Below are positions 16,108 through 23,826 of a stretch of DNA of 64,000 bases, piece by piece. The stretch is taken from contig NZ_BAAAWU010000001.1 of NCBI RefSeq assembly GCF_039535235.1, forward strand, positions 5,146,001-5,210,000, written 5' to 3'. The number at the start of each line of letters is the position of its first letter. Positions within the stretch are counted from its first letter, which is position 1. Position numbers and translations under genes: made by a program. Origin of the DNA: Streptomyces roseoviridis (lineage in GTDB: Bacteria; Actinomycetota; Actinomycetes; Streptomycetales; Streptomycetaceae). The notes beneath the pieces are model-generated. The model was not told where the DNA came from. It was given only the letters and a program-made list of their open reading frames with translations, and searched no databases.

Positions 16108-16740
16108 ATGGGAAGACAAGAGCGCCACCGCAAGGTCCACCGGCCGCTGCGACGCGCCGGTCTGGAGGTCGTCCCGGACCCGGAGGCCGTCGCGGAGTCC
16201 GCGATCCCCTTCGTCATCGGCTACGGGCGGGACGACATCGTCGGCGGCTTCTCCCATCCGTACGACGCCCCGAGGCTCATCGAGCGCCTCAACGAGGACT
16301 GGTACGAGCTCGCCGTCTCCACCGGACTCTTCGACCACCGCCGTGAGTTCCTCGTGTACCTCCCCCAGGGCACCCACACCCACCGGAAGGCGATCCACCA
16401 GGTGAACCATGGCGGCGGCGCGCCCTGGGTCTGGACCCGCGTCCGGCTCCTGGAGCGGTGGGACGTCATGGGCAGGGGCGCTCAGTCCGCCTTCCTCGGC
16501 GTGTACGCCGGCCATCCGGGCTTCGGCATGCTGGCCCTGGACGGCAGCGTCTATCTCTCCGCCTCGACGGGCGAGACCGGCATCGACGTCTACGCGGTGC
16601 GCGATCCCGCCCGCTCCGACAACGTCCTGCGCTACCTGGAGTACCTCGTCAGGACCGACCGGTTCTACGAACGGGAACTCAGGGCGCGGATCGCCGACTG
16701 GCTGCGGCGGTCCGGTCAGGTCAGACGTTCTGACCCATGA
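16108..16740 (+). CDS. Conserved hypothetical protein
   Basis: This 210-residue protein begins MGRQERHRKVHRPLRR at ATG 16108. It has no signal peptide or membrane segment. Recognisable stretches are IPFVIGYGRDDIVGGFSHPYDAPR, REFLVYLPQG, ALDGSVYLSASTGETGIDVYAV and a charged C-terminal helix with LEYLVRTDRFYERELR. I do not recognise the family. It is divergent from the GNAT gene (86 bases between starts), and its 3' end overlaps the convergent membrane-protein gene by 20 bases. Confidence 0.75.
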   Translation: MGRQERHRKVHRPLRRAGLEVVPDPEAVAESAIPFVIGYGRDDIVGGFSHPYDAPRLIERLNEDWYELAVSTGLFDHRREFLVYLPQGTHTHRKAIHQVNHGGGAPWVWTRVRLLERWDVMGRGAQSAFLGVYAGHPGFGMLALDGSVYLSASTGETGIDVYAVRDPARSDNVLRYLEYLVRTDRFYERELRARIADWLRRSGQVRRSDP

Positions 16741-17554
16741 GGATCATCAGATAGAGGAGCCCGAGGGTCGCGGCCCACAGGGTCAGGGACACGAGCGCCA
16801 CCAGCACACGGACGAAGGCGGGGTAGACGCCGATCGACGTCCCCGGGGCGCTCGGGGAGTAGCTGATCTCGATCTCGCTCGCGTACGCCTGGCGGGAGTA
16901 GCTATGGGTCTTGCCGCTCGGGTCGGTGTACCTGTAGGTCCCCGACTTGCCGTACGGGCTGGTGCGCACTGCCATCACCGTGATGCCGCGTGCGGGCAGC
17001 CACCACATCAGGAAAGCCCGCTCCAGCGTGTAGGCGCTCACGAGGTTGAGGAGGATCGCCACGACCCCCACCATGAAGGAGAGGATGAGCGCGCCCGGCT
17101 CGCCGTTGACGACGACCAGCACGCTCATGGTGATGAACCCCGCGAGCCCGGGGCCGAGCGCCAGCAGAGCCCAGCCCAGACCCCTGGCCTTCTCGCCGGC
17201 GCTGAGGGCGGGCTGTGGAGGGGAGGGCGTGCGCAGGGAACGGGTCGTCACCAGCGCGGCGCCGTCGAGGGACAGATCGGGCTCCGGCAGCGCCGCCACG
17301 GCGTGGTTGACCGCCGTTGCGAACACCATGGCCGCGGCCTCGTTGACCCCGTCCACCCGGTATCCGACGCCCTGGGCGCCGTCCGGCGCCCGCAGTTCGA
17401 GGACCACGGCCGGGCCGTCCGGTGCGACGAAACGAATCGCCTCCAGCGGTATCAGCGTCTCCTCGTCCCCGCGCCGCAGCGTCAGCGCCCCGTCCTGATG
17501 ACGGAGAACGGCGCCGTCGCTGCCGCGCAATATGGGCGTGGAGACAGCCGTCAT
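16721..17554 (-). CDS. Membrane protein of the WhiJ-type cassette
   Basis: This 277-residue protein has a soluble N-terminal part (1-115) with PH-like strands (LRRGDEETLIPLEAIRFV, AVVLELRAPDG). Membrane helices lie at about 125-147 and 152-176 and at the C-terminus (255-274, LVALVSLTLWAATLGLLYLM). A polar segment TSPYGKSGTYRYTDPSGK lies between them. Its ATG overlaps the TGA of the DUF397 gene by four bases, so the two are translationally coupled. No enzymatic motif is seen; function unknown. Confidence 0.75.
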   Translation of the reverse strand: MTAVSTPILRGSDGAVLRHQDGALTLRRGDEETLIPLEAIRFVAPDGPAVVLELRAPDGAQGVGYRVDGVNEAAAMVFATAVNHAVAALPEPDLSLDGAALVTTRSLRTPSPPQPALSAGEKARGLGWALLALGPGLAGFITMSVLVVVNGEPGALILSFMVGVVAILLNLVSAYTLERAFLMWWLPARGITVMAVRTSPYGKSGTYRYTDPSGKTHSYSRQAYASEIEISYSPSAPGTSIGVYPAFVRVLVALVSLTLWAATLGLLYLMILMGQNV

Positions 17555-17820
17555 CCCTTGACCCCGGCCACGAACGCGGCCCAGGCACCGGCCGGGACGA
17601 CGAGCGCGGGACCGTCCGGGACCTTGCTGTCACGGACGGGGACGACCCCGGGGACCCCGTCGAGGACTTCCAGGCAGTCGCCCCCGGAGGCGTTGCTGTA
17701 GGAACTCTTGCGCCAGGCGGCGCCGGCGAAGTCGTACGAGACCTCGACGCAGTTGCCGCCCTCGCCGTTGCTGTAGCTGCTCTTGAACCAGTGGGCGTTG
17801 CTCAGGTCGTACGCGCGCAT
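17551..17820 (-). CDS. DUF397 protein with two repeats
   Basis: This 89-residue protein carries the DUF397 signature twice: WFKSSYSNGEGGNCVEV (about 11-27) and WRKSSYSNASGGDCLEV (36-52), followed by VRDSK and PAGAWAAFVAG. Usual members have one copy. DUF397 proteins sit next to XRE-DUF5753 regulators throughout Streptomyces (whiJ-type and bldB-associated loci) and are thought to bind or antagonise the regulator. Its start overlaps the regulator's end by 19 bases. Confidence 0.93.
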   Translation of the reverse strand: MRAYDLSNAHWFKSSYSNGEGGNCVEVSYDFAGAAWRKSSYSNASGGDCLEVLDGVPGVVPVRDSKVPDGPALVVPAGAWAAFVAGVKG

Positions 17821-18635
17821 CGTCTGTAGTCCTCCGCCGCCGACTCGATCAGTGCGAGGGACGCCTCCGGCGACAGCGTGGCGACCCTGAGCAGATCGTA
17901 GGCGCGCTGCGCCTGCTTCACCACAGCCGGATCATCGAGGAGAGTGCCCGAAAACTCCGTCTCGGTATAGGCGGTTGGTGGCTGGTCCTGGAACTCCATG
18001 AGCTTCAGCGTGCCGGTCATGTGCGCATGTGCGCCGACGGAGCGAGGTAGCACCGTGACCAGAACCCACCGCTGCCGCGCAAGCGTCGCGATGTGCTCCA
18101 GCTGTGAAGCCATGACGGCTGGACCGCCCACAGGTGTGAGCAGCGTGTTCTCATGCAGGACAGCCCAGTACTCGGGCCTTGTAGCGCCCTCAAGGATTCT
18201 CGCTCGATCGAGGCGCGCTGTGACCTTCTCCTCGATGTACTCCTCCGTTGCGAACGGATACATCGCGAGGATCTGCGCGCGCATGTACTCCGGCGTCTGC
18301 AACAACCCCGGCACCACCGTCGGCGCGAACTCGCAGATCTTCGTCGCCACCGCCTCCAGCTCCGCCACCGCGTGGAAATACGACGCATACGGCGAACTGT
18401 CGATGAGCTTCTTACACGTCCGTTCGAAAATACCGCCGGTTTGTAGCACCTCGTCGATTCTCTTCGCCACATCGAGCTGAGGCTTCCGCACCCCCTGCTC
18501 GAACAGCCCGATATAGGTCCCCGAAACGAACACGCGTGCACCCAGGTCGTTCCGTGAGAGCCCCGCCGTCTCCCGGCGTTCCTTCAGCAGCTCCCCGAAG
18601 AACTCCCACGCATCCTGCCGCTTGGCCTTGGCCAT
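17802..18635 (-). CDS. XRE-family HTH regulator with DUF5753 (WhiJ-like)
   Basis: This 277-residue protein starts at ATG 18635 (MAKAKRQDAWEFFG). The HTH covers about residues 10-65 (LLKERRETAGLSRNDLGARVFVSG, then YIGLFEQGVRKP). The C-terminal DUF5753 domain has the typical FAPTVVPGLLQTPEYMRA and ends in ALIESAAEDYRR. WhiJ-type regulators repress development genes, and their DUF397 partner is thought to relieve this. A longer start seven codons upstream (18656) is possible. Codon use is a little more AT-rich than its neighbours, as is common in these cassettes. Confidence 0.93.
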   Translation of the reverse strand: MAKAKRQDAWEFFGELLKERRETAGLSRNDLGARVFVSGTYIGLFEQGVRKPQLDVAKRIDEVLQTGGIFERTCKKLIDSSPYASYFHAVAELEAVATKICEFAPTVVPGLLQTPEYMRAQILAMYPFATEEYIEEKVTARLDRARILEGATRPEYWAVLHENTLLTPVGGPAVMASQLEHIATLARQRWVLVTVLPRSVGAHAHMTGTLKLMEFQDQPPTAYTETEFSGTLLDDPAVVKQAQRAYDLLRVATLSPEASLALIESAAEDYRRCARTT

Positions 18636-18767
18636 AGCTTGACTCCCGTACGTCACAACGCAGTTGTTGCCCCAGCGCGTCTGTCGATTCTAGGGAGCCG
18701 CCCTCACCCTGGATGCGGAAAGCGGGAAATGGATTCGGAAAGGAGCGCGTTGGTGAAGGAAGACAGC

Positions 18768-18992
18768 ATGCGACCGAAGGAAACTGAAGAAGCGCGAGAG
18801 GCAGTGACGGAATTGCGCGAGGCGCTCGCACGGGCCGGAATCACGCTGCCCTCGCTCGGGCTGGACGTCATCACCCTCGCCGCCGATCCTCCCCGGCCGC
18901 TGATCGAACTCGGGTGCTGCACTCCGGCCACCGCGCGACTGCTCGCCGCGGCGCTCGCCGGAGCGCCCACGAACGAAGGGGGACGAGGATGA
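18768..18992 (+). CDS. Small conserved hypothetical protein of the WhiJ-type locus
   Basis: This 74-residue protein starts at ATG 18768 (MRPKETEEAREAVTELREAL), preceded by AAGGA at 18756-18760. It has two amphipathic helices around ITLPSLGLDVITL and a C-terminal Ala-rich helix. Starts further upstream (GTG 18752, ATG 18729) are open. It is divergent from the XRE gene and overlaps the next gene by ATGA, so it is co-translated with it. Function unknown. Confidence 0.65.
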   Translation: MRPKETEEAREAVTELREALARAGITLPSLGLDVITLAADPPRPLIELGCCTPATARLLAAALAGAPTNEGGRG

Positions 18993-19204
18993 AACCGCCC
19001 ATCGGGGCGTACGTCGTCGACATCCGCACCGGGAAGGTCGGCACCGTCATGGGACACGAGGGGCCCTACCTCCAGGTCCGTCCCATCGGTGGCGGCCGGG
19101 AGTGGGACTGCGAGCCGGACGGCGTGCGGGTCGCCACCGCCGCCGAGCGGCTGAGCGCCGCCACGGCGCACGCGAACGCCCGCAGCCGGGGTGAGGTGCC
19201 CTGA
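18989..19204 (+). CDS. Small conserved hypothetical protein
   Basis: This 71-residue protein starts at ATG 18989 inside the stop of the previous gene. It reads as a small beta-barrel: GAYVVDIRTGKVGTVMGHEGPYLQVRPIGGG, then WDCEPDGVRVA and a short C-terminal helix. SH3- or Tudor-like barrels have such sequences, but no family is recognised. From memory, similar proteins occur near WhiJ-type clusters. Confidence 0.7.
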   Translation: MKPPIGAYVVDIRTGKVGTVMGHEGPYLQVRPIGGGREWDCEPDGVRVATAAERLSAATAHANARSRGEVP

Positions 19205-19207
19205 GGA

Positions 19208-19681
19208 TCAGCGGGGCCCGGTGCCCCACCGCCACTCCAGGACGTCCCCCTCGGCGACGTCCCGCCACCGGGCCGCCGCCGCGTCGAGCGGGGCCGTGGT
19301 GCGGGCGATCTGCTCCGCGGTGAGGGGCGGGCGGCCGACGCCGCGGCCTTCGGTGGGCAGCCCGCGCCAGACCCGGTAGGCCCAGTTCACGGACAGCTCG
19401 GCCGCCATGACCGCGTCGCCGCCCCGGCGCAGGACCTTGAGGCCCGACCGGCGGTGGCGCCCCGGCGTGACGAGCTCGAAACCCTGGAAGGTGGCGCCGC
19501 GCGCCATCGCGCCCCAGAACCCGTCCTCGATGCCGAGGGCGTGCTCGACGACGGCGTGCACGAGGTCGTGCGGCATGGTCGGACCGGTCGGTTGCGCGGG
19601 CAGGCGGACGTCGGGGCCCTGGCGGTCGCGGACCAGGATCTCGTGCCGGTCGTCCGGGAGCTTTCTGAAGGCGATGTCCAC
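19208..19681 (-). CDS. Conserved hypothetical protein
   Basis: From GTG 19681 this is a 157-residue protein (VDIAFRKLPDDRHEILVRD). It contains PHDLVHAVVEHALGIEDGFWGAMARGATFQGFE and a C-terminal Arg/Ala-rich helical part ending in GDVLEWRWG. The HDLVH..VEH string has the look of a metal site, but I do not recognise the family. The GTG is seven bases after TACCGT, a fitting -10, so a leaderless start is preferred over the longer ATG at 19756. Confidence 0.7.
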   Translation of the reverse strand: MDIAFRKLPDDRHEILVRDRQGPDVRLPAQPTGPTMPHDLVHAVVEHALGIEDGFWGAMARGATFQGFELVTPGRHRRSGLKVLRRGGDAVMAAELSVNWAYRVWRGLPTEGRGVGRPPLTAEQIARTTAPLDAAAARWRDVAEGDVLEWRWGTGPR

Positions 19682-19688
19682 ATCGGGG

Positions 19689-19694
19689 ACGGTA
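19689..19694 (-). promoter_or_regulatory. -10 hexamer (TACCGT) of the hypothetical gene at 19681
   Basis: On the minus strand TACCGT is followed by seven bases and GTG, the leaderless spacing. Confidence 0.45.
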
Positions 19695-19803
19695 CGGTCC
19701 GGGACGGACGGCGCCAACGCGTTTTTCCGGCTTCCGGGCCCGGCCCGGTCCGCCACCGGGGGCGGACGGCCCGGTACCCGCCAGGGGCACCCGCCGCGTA
19801 CGG

Positions 19804-19809
19804 GACAAT
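19804..19809 (+). promoter_or_regulatory. -10 hexamer of leaderless recO promoter (GACAAT)
   Basis: GACAAT is followed by six bases and the recO ATG. The surrounding string GTACGGGACAATGGG is identical to that before dusB. Confidence 0.55.
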
Positions 19810-19815
19810 GGGGCC

Positions 19816-20566
19816 ATGAGCCTGTTCCGCGACGACGGCATCGTGCTGCGCACCCAGAAGCTGGGGGAAGCGGACCGCATCATCACCATCCTCACGCGCG
19901 GTCACGGCCGCGTACGCGCCGTCGCGCGCGGGGTGCGCCGGACCAAGTCGAAGTTCGGGGCGCGGCTCGAACCGTTCTCGCACGTGGACGTGCAGTTCTT
20001 CGCCCGGGGGAGTGAGCTGGTCGGGCGCGGGCTGCCGCTGTGCACGCAGAGCGAGACCATCGCCGCGTACGGCAGCGGAATCGTCACCGACTACGCGCGC
20101 TACACCGCCGGCACCGCCATGCTGGAGACGGCGGAACGCTTCACCGACCACGAGGGCGAACCGGCCGTGCAGCAGTACCTGCTGCTGGTGGGCGGATTGC
20201 GCACCCTCGCGCGCGGGGAGCACGCCCCCCCACCTCATCCTGGACGCCTTCCTGCTCCGCTCGCTCGCCGTCAACGGCTACGCGCCCAGCTTCGAAGACT
20301 GCGCGAAATGCGGACTTCCCGGACCGAACCGCTTCTTTTCGGTCGCGGCGGGCGGTGTGATCTGCGCGGACTGCCGGGTGCCCGGAAGCGTCGTACCCTC
20401 TGCGGAGGCCGTTGGCCTGCTCAGCGCGCTGCTCACCGGCGACTGGGAGACGGCGGACGCGTGCGAGCCGCGTCACGTCAGGGAGGGCAGCGGACTGGTG
20501 TCCGCCTATCTGCACTGGCACCTGGAGCGCGGGCTGCGCTCGCTGCGGTACGTAGAGAAGAGCTAG
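19816..20566 (+). pseudogene. recO: DNA repair protein RecO, frameshifted in this sequence
   Basis: RecO works with RecF and RecR to load RecA onto gapped DNA. The first frame gives MSLFRDDGIVLRTQKLGEAD through the OB fold up to TLARGEHAP. A run of seven C (20225-20231) then shifts the frame. The other frame continues seamlessly with HLILDAFLLRSLAVNGY, the zinc motif CAKC...CADC, and ends RSLRYVEKS at TAG 20564-20566. Removing one C restores an uninterrupted protein of about 249 residues. So this is either a real one-base insertion or a homopolymer error. uppS follows 12 bases later and keeps its own ribosome site. Confidence 0.9.
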
Positions 20567-20578
20567 GAGAGACCACGG

Positions 20579-21403
20579 ATGGCCATCGCACGACTCCTCG
20601 GGCGCCAGCGGCGGGAGTACAGGACCCCCGAGCCGCACCCCTCCGGTGCCCGCCCGCCGAAGCTCCAGCCGGAGCTCGTGCCCGAGCACGTCGCGATCGT
20701 CATGGACGGCAACGGCCGCTGGGCCAAGCAGCGCGGCCTGCCGCGCACCGAGGGGCACAAGGTCGGCGCCGAGCAGGTGCTCGACGTGCTCCAGGGCGCC
20801 ATCGAGATGGGCGTGGGCTCGATCTCGCTGTACGCCTTCTCCACGGAGAACTGGAAGCGCTCGCCCGAGGAGGTGCGCTTCCTGATGAACTTCAACCGGG
20901 ACTTCATCCGCAAGAGCCGCGACCAGCTCGACGAGCTCGGCGTCCGGGTGCGCTGGGTGGGCCGCATGCCCAAGCTGTGGAAGTCGGTGGCCAAGGAGCT
21001 CCAGATCGCCCAGGAGCAGACCAAGGACAACACCCGGCTCACGCTGTACTTCTGCATGAACTACGGCGGCCGCGCGGAGCTCACGGACGCGGCGCAGGCG
21101 CTGGCGGAGGACGTGAAGGCGGGGCGGCTCGACCCGTCGAAGATCACCGAGAAGACCATCCAGAAGTACCTGTACTACCCGGACATGCCGGACGTGGACC
21201 TCTTCCTGCGGCCCAGCGGCGAGCAGCGCACCTCGAACTACCTGATCTGGCAGAGCGCGTACGCCGAGATGGTCTTCCAGGACGTGCTGTGGCCGGACTT
21301 CGACCGCCGCGACCTGTGGCGGGCCTGCGTCGAGTACGCCCAGCGCGACCGCCGCTTCGGCGGCGTGGACCCGGCGGACCTCGCGGTCCTCGACAAGGGC
21401 TGA
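20579..21403 (+). CDS. uppS: Isoprenyl transferase (undecaprenyl/decaprenyl diphosphate synthase)
   Basis: This 274-residue cis-prenyltransferase makes the polyprenyl-diphosphate carrier for cell-wall precursors. The catalytic motif is HVAIVMDGNGRWAKQRG, followed by GHKVGAEQV, YAFSTENWKRS and the C-terminal DLFLRPSGEQRTSNYLIWQ. Length and the extended basic N-terminus fit the actinobacterial long form. AGGAG lies nine bases before the ATG. It follows recO closely, as in other streptomycetes. Confidence 0.96.
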   Translation: MAIARLLGRQRREYRTPEPHPSGARPPKLQPELVPEHVAIVMDGNGRWAKQRGLPRTEGHKVGAEQVLDVLQGAIEMGVGSISLYAFSTENWKRSPEEVRFLMNFNRDFIRKSRDQLDELGVRVRWVGRMPKLWKSVAKELQIAQEQTKDNTRLTLYFCMNYGGRAELTDAAQALAEDVKAGRLDPSKITEKTIQKYLYYPDMPDVDLFLRPSGEQRTSNYLIWQSAYAEMVFQDVLWPDFDRRDLWRACVEYAQRDRRFGGVDPADLAVLDKG

Positions 21404-21420
21404 CGCGGGAGCGGGGGGCG

Positions 21421-21588
21421 GTGGAGCCGGCCCGTACGCCGACGCGTGAGGACGTCGTCGACGCCGTGCGGGTGCAGCTGCGGCACGGCTCGTTCCGGGC
21501 ACTGCGGCGGTGGGGTCCGGTCACCGCCGTGCCGGCGGCGCCGGTCGTCGCTCTGCTCCTGGCCGCGCCCGCCGGCCCGACCATGTGA
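21421..21588 (+). CDS. Possible small protein downstream of uppS
   Basis: From GTG 21421 there are 55 codons: a polar start VEPARTPTREDVVDAVRVQL and a hydrophobic tail VPAAPVVALLLAAPAG. It lies 17 bases after uppS and just before the terminator. Base use is codon-like, but the frame is short and no family is recognised. It may be chance. Confidence 0.3.
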   Translation: MEPARTPTREDVVDAVRVQLRHGSFRALRRWGPVTAVPAAPVVALLLAAPAGPTM

Positions 21589-21589
21589 C

Positions 21590-21645
21590 GCGTACGCGAA
21601 GGGCCCGCACCGGAACCGCTTCCGGTGCGGGCCCTTGGCGTACGC
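21590..21645. terminator. Bidirectional terminator between uppS and zur
   Basis: AAGGGCCCGCACCGGAA pairs perfectly with TTCCGGTGCGGGCCCTT around CCGC. The stem is extended by GCGTACGC on both sides after one mismatch. It is placed between convergent genes and ends with AA/TT on either strand. Confidence 0.9.
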
Positions 21646-21655
21646 CCGCGTCACG

Positions 21656-22063
21656 TCACTTCGCCGCGCACTCCGCGCACGTGCCGAAGATCTCGACGGT
21701 GTGCGCCACGTTCACGAAGCCGTGCTCCGCGGCGATCGTCTCGGCCCACTGCTCCACGGCCGGGCCCTCCACCTCCACGGCCTTGCCGCAGACGCGGCAG
21801 ACCAGATGGTGGTGGTGGTCGCCGGTCGAGCAGCGGCGGTAGACCGTCTCGCCGTCACTGGTGCGCAGCGCGTCGACCTCGCCGGCCTCGGCGAGGGACT
21901 GCAGCGTGCGGTAGACGGTGGTGAGGCCGACCGAGTCGCCGCGGTGCTTCAGCATGTCGTGCAGCTCCTGAGCGCTGCGGAACTCGTCCACCTCGTTCAG
22001 CGCCGCCGAGACGGCGGCCCGCTGCTTGGTCGAGCGGCCTCGTACGGGGGGTCCTGCCGTCAC
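21656..22063 (-). CDS. zur: Zinc uptake regulator Zur (Fur family)
   Basis: From GTG 22063, Zur has 135 residues (VTAGPPVRGRSTKQRAAV). It has a winged-helix N-terminal half (EFRSAQELHDML, GLTTVYRTLQSLAEAGEV) and metal sites YRRCSTGDHHHHLVCRVCG and a C-terminal CAEC for structural zinc. AAGGAGG lies eight bases before this GTG; a GTG one codon earlier and an ATG at 22126 are alternatives. It represses zinc uptake genes when zinc is plentiful. It follows znuB on the same strand, and Zur-box-like sites lie before znuA. Confidence 0.95.
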   Translation of the reverse strand: MTAGPPVRGRSTKQRAAVSAALNEVDEFRSAQELHDMLKHRGDSVGLTTVYRTLQSLAEAGEVDALRTSDGETVYRRCSTGDHHHHLVCRVCGKAVEVEGPAVEQWAETIAAEHGFVNVAHTVEIFGTCAECAAK

Positions 22064-22138
22064 CACGGGGGCCTCCTTGAATGCTTGTGTGCCCCCGCCA
22101 TTCTGCCAGCCCCCCGTGGCGCTCATGCCGGACCGGCG

Positions 22139-23032
22139 TCACACCTTCACGTCGTCAAAGGGGCGGCGGGTCGTCGGGAGGCACCGCGCGTCGCAGGCCG
22201 CCGACGCCTCTTCGGCCGCTTTCGCCCGCCGGCGGGCCAGTGGCGCGGCGAGCGCGGTCATGGCGACGAAGACGCCGATCGCGAGGAGGACGATCGTCGC
22301 GCCGGGCGGCACGTCCTGGTAGTAGGACGTGACGGTGCCGGTCAGGGTGACGCCGCTGCCGATGAGCACGGCGAGGACGAAGGTCGTGCGGAAGGACCGG
22401 GACAGCTGCTGGGCGGCGGCCACCGGGACCACCATCAGCGCGCTGACCAGGAGCAGGCCGACGACCCGCATGGCGACCGTGACGGTCACGGCGGCGGTGA
22501 CGGCGATCAGCAGGTTCAGGGCGCGCACCGGCAGGCCGGTGACGCGGGCGAAGTCCTCGTCCTGGCTGACGGCGAAGAGCTGGCGGCGCAGGCCGACCGT
22601 GACGAGGACCACGAAGCCGGCCAGGAGGCTGATCGCGGTGACGTCCTCGGGGGAGACCGTCGTCAGCGAGCCGAAGAGGTACGAGAGCAGGTTGGCGTTG
22701 GAGCCGTTGCCGATGTCCATCAGCATGACGCCGCCGGCCATGCCTCCGTAGAAGAGCAGGGCGAGCGCGATGTCGCCGCGGGTCTTGCCGTAGGCACGGA
22801 TCAGCTCCATGGCGACGGAGCCGGCGACGGCGACGGCGGTGGCCACCCAGACGGGGCTGGTGTTGAGGAGGAAGCCGAGGCCGACACCGGTCATGGCGAC
22901 ATGGCCGATGCCGTCGCCCATGAGCGCCTGGCGGCGCTGGACGAGGTAAATGCCGACGGCGGGCGCGGTGATGCCGACGAGCACGGCGGCCAGCAGGGAC
23001 CGCTGCATGAAGGGGAGCTGGAGGAGTTCCAT
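22139..23032 (-). CDS. znuB: Zinc ABC transporter permease ZnuB
   Basis: This 297-residue membrane protein has about eight hydrophobic helices. It has the ABC-3 family pattern, with YLVQRRQALMGDGIGHVAMTGVG in the first third and LLLVSALMVVPVAAAQQLSRS later. It forms the zinc channel with ZnuC and ZnuA. Its ATG is two bases after the znuC stop, so the operon is coupled. The C-terminal tail is charged and cytosolic. Confidence 0.94.
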   Translation of the reverse strand: MELLQLPFMQRSLLAAVLVGITAPAVGIYLVQRRQALMGDGIGHVAMTGVGLGFLLNTSPVWVATAVAVAGSVAMELIRAYGKTRGDIALALLFYGGMAGGVMLMDIGNGSNANLLSYLFGSLTTVSPEDVTAISLLAGFVVLVTVGLRRQLFAVSQDEDFARVTGLPVRALNLLIAVTAAVTVTVAMRVVGLLLVSALMVVPVAAAQQLSRSFRTTFVLAVLIGSGVTLTGTVTSYYQDVPPGATIVLLAIGVFVAMTALAAPLARRRAKAAEEASAACDARCLPTTRRPFDDVKV

Positions 23033-23034
23033 GA

Positions 23035-23826
23035 TCAGGTCAGCAATCCGGTACGGATCGGCTCGTCGGCCGCGTGGGGGTGGACGTGGTCGTGACCGGG
23101 CAGCGCGTGCTGGCCCACGGCCTTCGGGGGCGGACCGTCGTGGACGACGCAGCCGTCGCGCAGTACGACGGCGCGGTCGATCAGCGGCTCCAGCGGGCCG
23201 AGCTCGTGCAGGACGAGCAGGACGCTCGTACCGCCGGCGACCTGCTCGCGCAGGGTGGCGGCGAGGATCTCCTGGCTGGCCAGGTCGACGCCGGCCATCG
23301 GCTCGTCCATGATCAGCAGCTCGGGTTCGGAGGCGAGCGCACGGGCGATGAGCACGCGCTGGTGCTGGCCGCCGGAGAGCGCGGAGACGGAGTCCCTGGC
23401 GCGGTCGGTGAGGCCGACGAGCTCGATGGCCCGGTCGACGGCGGCGCGGTCGGCCCTGGTCGGCCAGCCGAAGCGGCGGCGGGCGAGCCGGCCGGAGGTG
23501 ACGACCTCGCGGATGGTGGCGGGGACGCCGCTGGCCGCGGTGGTGCGCTGCGGCACGTAGCCGACGCGGGCCCAGTCGCGGAACCGCTTCTGCTCGGTGC
23601 CGAAGAGCTCGATGCTGCCGCCGGTCAGCGGCACCTGGCCGATGACGGAGCGGACGGCGGTGGACTTGCCGGAGCCGTTGGCGCCGAGCAGCGCCACGAC
23701 CTCCCCGCGGTGGACGGTGAGGTCGACGCCCCGGAGGACGGGCCGCGCGCCGAGGGCCGCGGTGGCTCCGCGGACGGAGATGACGGGTTCGTCGCGCACG
23801 GCTGCCTCCTGCATGCTGGGTTTCAC
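23035..23826 (-). CDS. znuC: Zinc ABC transporter ATP-binding protein ZnuC
   Basis: This 263-residue ATPase has Walker A GANGSGKST, Q-loop VGYVPQR, signature LSGGQHQRV and Walker B ELLIMDEP. The C-terminus is His-rich (HALPGHDHVHPHAADE), which could bind zinc. Its GTG overlaps the znuA stop as GTGA, implying translational coupling; ATG 23814 is an alternative start. It powers zinc import with ZnuB and ZnuA. Confidence 0.94.
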   Translation of the reverse strand: MKPSMQEAAVRDEPVISVRGATAALGARPVLRGVDLTVHRGEVVALLGANGSGKSTAVRSVIGQVPLTGGSIELFGTEQKRFRDWARVGYVPQRTTAASGVPATIREVVTSGRLARRRFGWPTRADRAAVDRAIELVGLTDRARDSVSALSGGQHQRVLIARALASEPELLIMDEPMAGVDLASQEILAATLREQVAGGTSVLLVLHELGPLEPLIDRAVVLRDGCVVHDGPPPKAVGQHALPGHDHVHPHAADEPIRTGLLT

